A stretch of 64,000 bases of DNA, from contig NC_003074.8 of NCBI RefSeq assembly GCF_000001735.4, positions 7,316,101 to 7,380,100 on the forward strand, in the 5' to 3' direction. Origin of the DNA: Arabidopsis thaliana. Taxonomy: Eukaryota; Streptophyta; Magnoliopsida; Brassicales; Brassicaceae. Below the pieces are notes generated by a model, which made no database searches, was not told the DNA's origin, and saw nothing but the letters and a program-made list of their open reading frames with translations. Shown here piece after piece: positions 56,539 to 64,000 of the stretch (position 1 is its first letter; each line of letters starts with the position of its first letter). A program made the position numbers and the translations under genes.

Positions 56539-56579
56539 TTAGGGTTTATGGTTAAAGCATAAAGTCACTATATAAATAG
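56539..56579 (+). promoter_or_regulatory. Array promoter module before Gag-like gene 11
   Basis: TTAGGGTTTA (56539-56548) followed by TATATAAATAG (56569-56579), about 80 bases before the start codon. Confidence 0.6.
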
Positions 56580-56659
56580 TAAAATAGAAAGAGTTTTGGT
56601 AGTCGCTTTGCTTTCTCCAAGAGATCTACAGAGAAAAAGCTTTGACGACAGTTGCGGCT

Positions 56660-58264
56660 ATGGCGGCGAATCTACGAGACGGTGTTTCCGATGACTTTGA
56701 CTATGAACATTGGTCTCCAATCGCGGAAACGAGACTGGTGGAGAATGGTGTTTGGGATGTTGTTCAAAACGGAGTCTCACCAAATCCAACGACGGATCCA
56801 GAGGTAGCGGCGACTATTAAGGTCGAAGATCTTACCCAATGGAGAAATCGTATGATTGAAGACAACAAAGCGCTCAAGATAATGCAATCTGCTCTCCCAG
56901 ATTCGGTTTTCAGGAAGACTATCTCGGTTGCTTCGTCCAAGGAACTTTGGGATTTGCTCAAAAAAGGTAACGATAACGAAGAAGCTAAAAAGCTACGTAG
57001 ATTAGAGAAGCAATTAGAAAACCTTACGATGTACGAAGGAGAACGAATGAAGTCGTACTTGAAGAGAGTTGAGAAAATCATTGAAGAGTTCTTTGTTTGG
57101 GGAAATCCGATATCGGATGAGAAGGTTATCGCTAAGCTGTTAACTTCGCTGCCACGGCCATATGATGATTCTATTACTGTGTTGAAGGAATTCATGACTT
57201 TGCCTGATCTGACTCATCGTGATCTTCTTAAGGCTTTTGAAATGTTTGGATCAAATCCTAAAACTATGCCTCAGGAGTTGATGAAGTTCATTAACATTCT
57301 TAGAAAAGCCCACTCTGATCGGTTGCCGTGTCGTGGGTACGATAAGAACAATCCCATCAAAGATGCTAAGCTACTTAGATTAGAGAAACAATTCGAGAAG
57401 CTTATGATGTATGACGGAGAATCTATGGATTCTTACTTGGAGCGAGTTTTGGATACCATTGAACAGTTCCGCGCTTCGGGAAATCCGTTATCCGATGATG
57501 ATGTTATCGCTAAGCTGTTAACTTCGCTGTCATGGCCATATGATGATGCTATTCCTGTGTTGGAGGAACTCATGAATTTGCCTGATATGACTCCTCATGA
57601 TCTTATTGGTGTTTTGGAGATGTTTGGATCACATCCTGAAATTATGCCTCAGGGGTTGAAGGATTTCGTCAAAAGTCTTAGAAAAGCCAAGGCTGAGCAG
57701 TTGTGGTGTGGTGTGTGCAAGATGTACAATCACTACCAAGAAGACTGTTATTACAACCCTAGGGTAGTGAACTTAGGTGGTGGAGAAAGAGGGCATTGTG
57801 CTAGAGACTGCTGTAACACAAGGAATTTGCAACCCGGGGCGACACTACAAGCTCAGAAGAGAGAAGTGAACGATGATTTCACTTATGATGAGGATATGTG
57901 GATGCTATACACCACCACTGAGAATCACATGACTCCATATGAGAAGTTTTTCACATCTTTGGATAGAACATACAGAGCTGGGGTTCAATTAGCGGGCGTG
58001 AATGTTGTCATGGTAGAAGGGATAGGAGATGTCAAGTTCACGATGAAGGGAGTGAAGATGACAATCAAGGATGTGCTTTTCGTTCCTCGGATCAACAAAA
58101 ACGTTTTGAGTTTTAGTCGGATGAAAAAAAGAGGCTATTCATTGGAAATGGAAGGAGGTGAATGCACTATTAGGGATGAGAAGGGCAAGATATTTGTTCA
58201 AACCTTGCGGGAAAAGAGAGGCATTGCTCTGCGTTTGCAGGTGACTGAAAGGTATTTGCTTTGA
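56660..58264 (+). CDS. Gag-like gene 11 with internally duplicated Gag module (open)
   Basis: A single exon of 534 residues, the longest of the family. After the N-terminal segment (FDYEHWSPIAETRLVENGVWDVV) the stretch from the coiled coil to the first knuckle occurs twice (DNA about 56990-57350 and 57362-57735), each with LRRLEKQ/LLRLEKQ, YEGE/YDGE and AKLLTSL motifs. The first repeat ends in PCRGYDKNN. The second leads into C-GV-C-KMYN-H-YQED-C and a further knuckle-like GERGHCARDCC. The C-terminal segment is standard (NHMTPYEKFFTSLDRTYRAG … IKDVLFVPRINKNVLSF). Looks whole. Unequal exchange between neighbours probably made the repeat. Confidence 0.78.
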   Translation: MAANLRDGVSDDFDYEHWSPIAETRLVENGVWDVVQNGVSPNPTTDPEVAATIKVEDLTQWRNRMIEDNKALKIMQSALPDSVFRKTISVASSKELWDLLKKGNDNEEAKKLRRLEKQLENLTMYEGERMKSYLKRVEKIIEEFFVWGNPISDEKVIAKLLTSLPRPYDDSITVLKEFMTLPDLTHRDLLKAFEMFGSNPKTMPQELMKFINILRKAHSDRLPCRGYDKNNPIKDAKLLRLEKQFEKLMMYDGESMDSYLERVLDTIEQFRASGNPLSDDDVIAKLLTSLSWPYDDAIPVLEELMNLPDMTPHDLIGVLEMFGSHPEIMPQGLKDFVKSLRKAKAEQLWCGVCKMYNHYQEDCYYNPRVVNLGGGERGHCARDCCNTRNLQPGATLQAQKREVNDDFTYDEDMWMLYTTTENHMTPYEKFFTSLDRTYRAGVQLAGVNVVMVEGIGDVKFTMKGVKMTIKDVLFVPRINKNVLSFSRMKKRGYSLEMEGGECTIRDEKGKIFVQTLREKRGIALRLQVTERYLL

Positions 58265-58932
58265 ATAAATTTATTTGGTAGTAGTAGTATCAAGTCTTTT
58301 ATGTCGTTTCAATTTGGATTTATTCGCCTAAGTAAAGCTAATTCGTATACTGCTACTGCAATATGAATTAGTTTGGTCTTTTATTGGTTTTTTGAATTAG
58401 TTTGGTCTTTTATTGGTTTTTTGGAAACGCTTTTGTTAAGTTTTGCTAATGGTGAAAGGAGACGATTCTAGTTAACAACTTAACAATGAAAGGGCTTTTT
58501 TATTAAATTGATCAATATATGATTACAATCCAAACTTAATTGAGAAAATTTACCGAAATAGAAAGGAGAATAAATTCTGCTTTAAATCTTAGATTAGCTA
58601 TAATCACACAAGTGACAAGTCCAAATCATGGTTAGAGAGAAGCTTGCGTGCGGTGTACGGACGTACGGTTAATCACTTAACCGGACCAACCCACTTGAAT
58701 TGAACCAGATACAACATTCGTTAACAAAAATAACTTAAGCGATTCAAAAACTCCGTATGATCAACCAAATTCACAAACGTATTTGAAATATGTATGAATT
58801 TAACATTCATTTGGAAGTGATGCGATTCATTGGTTTATAGTTTATACATATTTCTCCAATTGTGTTAAACCGAACCAAGAAATAAAAGCGAAACCGAGCC
58901 ACTACTCAACTAGGTGATTTTGCAATTGAACT
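58265..58932. other. Array spacer
   Basis: A local duplication of GAATTAGTTTGGTCTTTTATT (58374 and 58395). Then the recurring TTAACCGGACCAACCCACTTGAATTGAACC block. No gene. Confidence 0.5.
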
Positions 58933-58965
58933 TTAGGGTTTATGATTAAGCGCACTATATAAATA
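58933..58965 (+). promoter_or_regulatory. Array promoter module before Gag-like gene 12
   Basis: TTAGGGTTTA (58933-58942) and TATATAAATA (58956-58965), about 90 bases before the start codon. Confidence 0.6.
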
Positions 58966-59057
58966 AAATGTTCTGGAGACTGGAGAGGGATTAGTTTAGT
59001 CACTTTGCTTGATCCAAGAGAATATACAGAGAAAAAAGCTTGACGACAGTTGAGGCT

Positions 59058-60320
59058 ATGGCGGCGAATCTCCAAGACGGTGTTTCTGATGACTTTGACT
59101 ACGAGCATTGGTCTCCAATCGCGAAAAAGAGACTCGTGGAAAATGGAGTTTGGGATGTTGTTCAAAATGGAGTCTCGCCAAATCCAACGAAGATTCCACA
59201 GTTAGCGGCGACTATCCAAGCCGTAGATCTAGCACAATGGAGAAATCGTGTGATTAAAGACAACAAAGCGCTTAAGATAATGCAATCTTCTCTCCCAGAT
59301 TCGGTTTTCAGGAAGACTATCTCGATTGCTTCAGCCAAGGAACTTTGGGATTTGCTCAAAAAAGGTAACGATACCAAAGAAGCTAAGCTACGTAGATTAG
59401 AGAAACAATTTGAGAAGCTTATGATGTACGAAGGAGAACCAATGGATTTGTACTTGAAGAGAGTTGAGGAAATCACTGAACGGTTCGAAGTTTTGGGAAA
59501 TCCGATATCGGATGATAAGGTTATCACCAAGCTGTTAACTTCGTTGTCATGGCCATATGATGATTCTATTCCTGTGTTGAAGGAATTCATGACTTTGCCT
59601 GATCTGACTCTTCGCGATCTTCTTAAGGCTTTTGAATTGTTTGGATCACATCCTGAAACTATGCCTCAGGAGTTGATGAAGTTCATTAACATTCTTAGAA
59701 AAGCTCACTCTGAGCGGATGCCGTGTGGTATCTGCGTGAAGAACAATCACAACCAAGAAGAAGACTTGTATTACAACCATAGGCCTAGGGTAGTGAATTT
59801 AAGTGGAGCCAATCAATTTAGAGGACAAGGGCATTATGCAAGAGATTGCAGCAACACTAGAAATCTGCAACAAGCTGAGAAGAGGATCCAAAAACCTGAG
59901 CATCTGATGTTAGGGGTAACTGTTGGTGGTATCACATTTGATGAGGGCATGTGGATGGTACACACCACTACAACGGATCACATGACTCCATATGAGAAGT
60001 TTTTCACGACTTTAGACCGATCATACAGAGCTAGGGTTGGACTGGCGGACGGGAAAGTTGTCATGGCAGAAGGGAAAGGAGATGTCATGATTATGACGAG
60101 GGAAGGGAAGAAGAGGATCAAGAATGTGCTTTTTGTTCCCGGGATCAACAAAAACGCTTTGAGTGTTGCTCAGATGACAGACCAAGGCTGTTCAGTAACA
60201 TTTGGAGGAGGCAAATGCATTATGAAGAATCACACTGGGAAAGTATTTGGAGAAGCCATGTTGGAAGAGACAGGTTATGTTATTCGTTTGCAGGTGATTA
60301 AAGAAGTTATCTGGCACTAG
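59058..60320 (+). CDS. Gag-like gene 12 (open)
   Basis: A single exon of 420 residues from the ATG in GCT-ATG-GCG. N-terminal Gag segment (FDYEHWSPIAKKRLVENGVWDVV), LRRLEKQFEKLMMYEGE region, a knuckle-like region (PCGICVKNNHNQEED, GQGHYARDC), and the C-terminal segment (DHMTPYEKFFTTLDRSYRAR … IKNVLFVPGINKNALSV). It appears whole as an open frame. Closest to genes 10 and 11 in front, while its C-terminal part (VMIMTREGKKRIKNVLFVPG) is more like genes 1 and 2, suggesting exchange between copies. Confidence 0.77.
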   Translation: MAANLQDGVSDDFDYEHWSPIAKKRLVENGVWDVVQNGVSPNPTKIPQLAATIQAVDLAQWRNRVIKDNKALKIMQSSLPDSVFRKTISIASAKELWDLLKKGNDTKEAKLRRLEKQFEKLMMYEGEPMDLYLKRVEEITERFEVLGNPISDDKVITKLLTSLSWPYDDSIPVLKEFMTLPDLTLRDLLKAFELFGSHPETMPQELMKFINILRKAHSERMPCGICVKNNHNQEEDLYYNHRPRVVNLSGANQFRGQGHYARDCSNTRNLQQAEKRIQKPEHLMLGVTVGGITFDEGMWMVHTTTTDHMTPYEKFFTTLDRSYRARVGLADGKVVMAEGKGDVMIMTREGKKRIKNVLFVPGINKNALSVAQMTDQGCSVTFGGGKCIMKNHTGKVFGEAMLEETGYVIRLQVIKEVIWH

Positions 60321-60660
60321 GCTTAACTCGTATGGTGGACGTATTAGTTTGGTATTCTTCTGTTTTAAGTTTCTTTGCCTAAGAATAAGAAAGCTACTGC
60401 TGCTGCAGTATGGATTAGTGTGGTCTTTTTTTAACCTAGGACGGTTTGGAATCAATCTAGTTTTTGGGAAACTGTTTTGTATCCACAATGCAATGCTTTT
60501 GTCAAGTTTTGCTAATGGTGAAAGAAGACGATTCTTGTAGAAAGATAAAAGGGCTTTTGGTAAATTGATGATCAAATATACGATTACAGACCAAACTTAA
60601 TTGAGAAAATTTACCGAAATTGAAAGAGAGAGATAGACATGCAGAAGGTGGGTTGTTGAA
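60321..60660. other. Last array 3' flank, convergent with PSBTN
   Basis: The usual array 3' flank ends here. The array stops within about 340 bases of the PSBTN stop codon. No separate gene. Confidence 0.55.
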
Positions 60661-60972
60661 TCAGTAGCGGCAGATCTTGGCCGTAGGCATTGTGACACAA
60701 ACTTGTGCGTATTTCTTCTTGGCCGCCTCTGTCCCTCGCTTGGGCTCTTCTTCTTCAGCCATGGCTACCTTAGCCAAAGAACAAACCGCTGCAGCTGCAG
60801 CCGTGAACATGAGGTCCCTCCTCATTGTGGTGCTGCTCTGTTCCTTGACTTCTAAGCTGGGTGTGTTGTCGCTCGTGGAGGCTCTGACTACGGAGAGCCT
60901 TCGTCCGCCGGTGGCTGAGGGAACCTTGGCGACGGCCGGGAAGAAGGTAGCGGTCATGGTCATCGATGCCAT
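60661..60972 (-). CDS. PSBTN: Photosystem II subunit T, nuclear-encoded (PsbTn)
   Basis: A single exon of 103 residues. The start is the ATG of MASMTM; extending to an upstream ATG would put a non-transit-like stretch in front. The chloroplast transit peptide (about 1-45) is followed by a thylakoid-transfer signal with twin arginines ([23 protein letters not shown]) ending in AMA. The mature lumenal peptide of about 31 residues begins EEEEPKRG and has two cysteines (AQVCVTM and KICRY), likely disulfide-bonded. PsbTn is a small extrinsic lumenal subunit of photosystem II. The upstream region has a G-box and an I-box, fitting light control. It matches At3g21055. Confidence 0.93.
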
Positions 60973-61721
60973 TGCTTGATAGTTGATTCTACTCGCTAGT
61001 TGGCTCTCGGTTAATGGTTTGTGAGGTGATGGGAATGTGTTTAAGAAGTTGGGTAATTTGAGTTTGTGGAATTGTGGAGAAATGATATCCATTTCCTTAT
61101 CCAAATATGATTTTCGTGCAAATGGGTTGTGGCCACGTGTCATGTTCTATCTTTTGTTAAGAAAAAAAACCATGAGAGGTTCTCGCACCAAAATAAAAAA
61201 GTGTACAGTGTAGATACTTTTGTTGTGGAGTCCCACATGTAGGTCCCATCTTGGATTTAATTTAATGAAACAGAATAATGATTCGAAATTACAACACTGG
61301 TTAAACCCCAACCCTTGGTCTAAGTCTAACGCCGTTAGTCGTTCTTCTCTGTTCTCTCCATCAAATTCGTCAGAAACCAAAGAAGATTCATCAATTCTCC
61401 TCTAACACCAATCCTGCTTGCTTTCACTTTCCTTCTCCGATTTCGTTCTCACGCCTTCGCATTCCTTTTTTTAATTTCGTTTCGAAACGCGTTTCAAGGT
61501 TACGTCGATCTCAAAGTAACATCGCCTTCAGAGAGAAATTGATAAACCTTGCTCCAATTCCATTGTTATTCATGGCTCTTAGAAACTTTACCTAGATTAC
61601 TCGGATTCAATCGTCAAGTTTATATTGGATCGTTGTGTCGTAGGAACCCTAATTTCGAGGGCCTGTGCACTCACTCACTCACTCAATTTGCACAACACCC
61701 TCAGAGACCAACAAGAGCAAC
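60973..61721. other. Divergent promoter region of PSBTN and RBL
   Basis: PSBTN leader and promoter on the left, RBL 5' UTR on the right. The RBL leader holds an ACTC microsatellite at 61668-61684. No gene. Confidence 0.6.
61096..61139 (-). promoter_or_regulatory. I-box and G-box light-response elements of PSBTN
   Basis: On the minus strand, CACGTG (61134-61139, in the context ACACGTGGCC) is followed by GATAAG (61096-61101). G-box plus I-box pairs are typical of light-regulated photosynthesis gene promoters. They lie 125-165 bases before the PSBTN start codon. Confidence 0.55.
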
Positions 61722-63842
61722 ATGAACGCTCCGATCATAGGTAAGCTCTATTTTGCACTTGGGCTTCCTTTCCCATTGTTCGGTTCTTCATCGATGGTAT
61801 TTGTTTACCTTTTTCCTGTGTAGATCCATTGCAAGGAGATTTTCCTGAGGTGATTGAAGAATATCTGGAACATGGTGTCATTAAATGCGTTGCCTTTAAT
61901 CACCGTGGTTCTCTTCTCGCTGGTAATAATTTTCTTCCCAATTTAGCTTTTGCTGTTTCGTTATCTATGAATTTGGTTAAAGTTTGGATTTTTATAGTAC
62001 TTACATTGATGGTGATATCTTGCATTGTTTATTTGTTAGCTGGATGTGCCGATGGTGGCTGTGTAATCTGGGATTTCGAAACAAGAGGCATTGCAAAGGA
62101 GATTCGTGATAATGATTGTTCTGCTGCTATAACAAGTGTCTCCTGGTCCAAATATGGGCACCGCCTGCTTGTCTCAGCTGCAGATAAGTCATTAACTCTT
62201 TGGGATGTCTCAACCGGAGAGAAGATTGCTCGTACGATTCTTCAGCAGACTCCGTTGCAAGCTCGTTTAAACCCTGGCTTAAGTTCTCCTTCTCTCTGTC
62301 TGGCATGCCCGCTCTCATCCGCTCCGATGATAGTTGACTTTGACATTGATTGTACAACTTTGCTTCCAGTCTCTGTGCCTGAGATGCCTGATGTATTAGC
62401 TCCTCCGCAACGCAGTAAATGTCCTGAATCAAATCCTCCTTTCTCTCCAGCTGCAGCGTGCTTTAACAAGTGTGGGGATCTTGTTTATATCGGTAATTCC
62501 AAAGGAGAGATACTTATAGTTGATTATAAAAGTGTTCGAGTTCTTGCTTTGGTTTCTGCGTCTGGTGCGGCACCTGTGAAGAACATTGTGTTTAGCAGGA
62601 ATGGGCAGTATCTTCTCACAAATTCACATGATCGAACCATTAGGATATATGAAAATCTTCTCCCAGCAAAAAATGTGCTTAAATCCCTTGAGGACCTGGG
62701 GAAGAACATAGATGGGCTTGATGGTATTGAGAAAATGAAGACAGTTGGATCAAAATGCTTAACACTCTTCAGGGAATTCCAAGATTCAGTTACAAAAATG
62801 CATTGGAAAGCGCCTTGTTTCAGTGGTGATGGTGAGTGGGTAGTTGGGGGTTCTGCGTGCAAAGGGGAACATAAGATCTACATATGGGACCGAGCTGGGC
62901 ATCTTGTGAAAATATTAGAAGGTCCAAAAGAAGCGTTGATTGATCTAGCTTGGCATCCTGTTCATCCCATAATCGTTTCTGTTTCCTTGGCGGGTCTAGT
63001 ATATATTTGGGCAAAAGATTACACAGAGAACTGGAGTGCATTTGCTCCTGATTTCAAGGAGCTTGAGGAGAATGAAGAGTATGTGGAACGCGAAGATGAA
63101 TTTGATTTGATACCTGAAACAGAAAAGGTGAGAAATTGAATTGATAGAGACTTAAATCATTTTCTTTCTGTCACATGTTTTTCTGAAACTCTATATGGTT
63201 GTATGCGTGTAGGTAAAAGTTTTAGATGTTAATGAAGATGAAGAAGTTGACATAGATACGGTGGAAAAGGATGCTTTTAGTGATTCAGATATGTCAGTGG
63301 AGGAACTCCGCTACCTTCCAGCTGAACCTATTCCAGATACAAATGACCAGCAAGACAATTTGGTTGAAAGCATAAAGTTAATTGAAGGTCAGATATCTGC
63401 ATCTCCTGCTTCTGAAGAGGCTGGTCAGAATGGACACCATGCATCAAGTCCACAAGCAGGTAAGAAAGATAGTAATAGCGTCATATGAAAAACACAGTTT
63501 ATGAATCTCCTATAGACGTTAGATTATAAGTGCAAAAAGTAAGAAGTCTGCTAGATAAAGGTCTGATTTGTAGATTAGTATTGTGAATGTATGATGTGTT
63601 ATGTCACAGATATAGATGCTCTCGTTACTAATACATGGCTCTCTATTGCAGAAGAAATGGGTGAGACACGAGGAAAGAGAAAGAGGAAACCATCAGAGAA
63701 AGCCATGGAGCTGCAGGCAGAGAAGGCAAAACCATTGAAAGGGTCAGGCAAAACAGTAAGAGCAAAAAACAGAGCAGCGTTTGATCAAGAAACCGATGAC
63801 AGTATAAATGGTGGTGATGATGATGATGATGCATATTATTAA
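61722..63842 (+). CDS. RBL: RbBP5-like WD40 protein of the COMPASS H3K4 methyltransferase
   Basis: Five exons: 61722-61740, 61824-61922, 62040-63127, 63213-63459 and 63652-63842, giving 547 residues starting MNAPIIDPLQGDFPE. The first coding exon is only 19 bases. WD40 repeats fill about residues 20-350 (for example AAGCADGGCVIWDFE, LLVSAADKSLTLWDV, YLLTNSHDRTIRIYE, VSLAGLVYIWAKD). An acidic segment (DVNEDEEVDID and around) and a basic C-terminal region (RGKRKRKPSEK) end in a DDDD tract. The closest families are human RbBP5 and yeast Swd1, core subunits that position the SET-domain enzyme. In Arabidopsis, RBL with ASH2R and WDR5a promotes H3K4 trimethylation at genes such as FLC. It matches At3g21060. 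Retaining the introns in frame would add an unlikely hydrophobic stretch. Confidence 0.94.
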
Positions 63843-64000
63843 CAAATTAGGTTTACTAACCTTTATGTATGCAAAAAGAAAAACAAACGCAGTAAGCTAG
63901 GACATGGAATGATATTTGTTTGAATTTTTCTTGTTGTTGGAGGCAATGTTGTGTTCTTCTTCATTACCTCGACGCAGCTATGTGCTGAATCAAGTTGGGG
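63843..64000 (+). other. RBL 3' UTR
   Basis: Sequence after the RBL stop codon up to the window edge. No further gene. Confidence 0.6.

Noticed and set aside
54172-59590. Repeated minus-strand frames of about 142 codons in Gag-like genes 10-12
   Set aside because: Their recurrence simply reflects the relatedness of the plus-strand genes; the plus-strand frames are longer, start in matched context and carry domains.
34477-60320. CRISPR-like or satellite array
   Set aside because: The repeat units are gene-sized, diverged and coding; no short regular repeats with spacers are present.
34477-60320. Nested full-length copia retrotransposons
   Set aside because: No LTR pairs, primer-binding sites, integrase or reverse transcriptase sequence seen between or within the units.
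60677-60979. Plus-strand 100-codon frame opposite PSBTN
   Set aside because: Antisense of the Ala/Ser-rich transit peptide; PSBTN fits its family exactly.

Overview
The window is nuclear DNA from a Brassicaceae plant. Gene order and protein sequences match Arabidopsis thaliana chromosome 3 around loci At3g20890 to At3g21060 as I remember them; I could not run a search. Supporting signs are GT-AG introns, TATA and site II (GGCCCA) promoters, a eukaryotic tRNA-Ser, chloroplast and mitochondrial targeting peptides, and plant-only families (CYP705A, SIAMESE-related, NF-YA, defensin-like).

Layout. 1-3.4 kb is AT-rich intergenic DNA ending in a Helitron-like 3' end. 3.5-17.7 kb is a set of ordinary single-copy genes: tRNA-Ser(GCU), a two-RRM hnRNP H/F-like protein, a SIAMESE-related CDK inhibitor, NF-YA9, SEC62 (minus strand) and the plastid editing factor ORRM1. 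18.0-30.9 kb is a tandem CYP705A cytochrome P450 cluster. Two copies are whole (A30-like, A33-like), one is broken by small host-gene mutations (A28-like), one is interrupted by a young TRIM element (A32-like), and two are relics. The duplications also dragged along 3' pieces of ORRM1. 32.2-34.0 kb is NFU4, a mitochondrial Fe-S cluster protein.

34.4-60.4 kb is the most unusual part: about twelve same-strand tandem genes or gene remnants related to the Gag part of Ty1/copia elements. They have no LTRs, integrase or reverse transcriptase. Nine copies have long open frames, and many share a promoter module (AGGGTTTA box, TATA box, short leader, ATG-GCG start). I read this as a locally amplified, domesticated Gag-like gene family. 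Two small secreted defensin-like genes on the minus strand sit inside the array and were duplicated with a piece of a Gag-gene tail.

60.6-64 kb returns to single-copy genes: PSBTN (photosystem II lumen subunit, minus strand) and RBL, the RbBP5-like WD40 subunit of the COMPASS histone H3K4 methyltransferase.

Exon coordinates were assigned by hand from splice consensus and reading phase; total lengths agree with the family sizes I remember. I had no expression data or alignment program.
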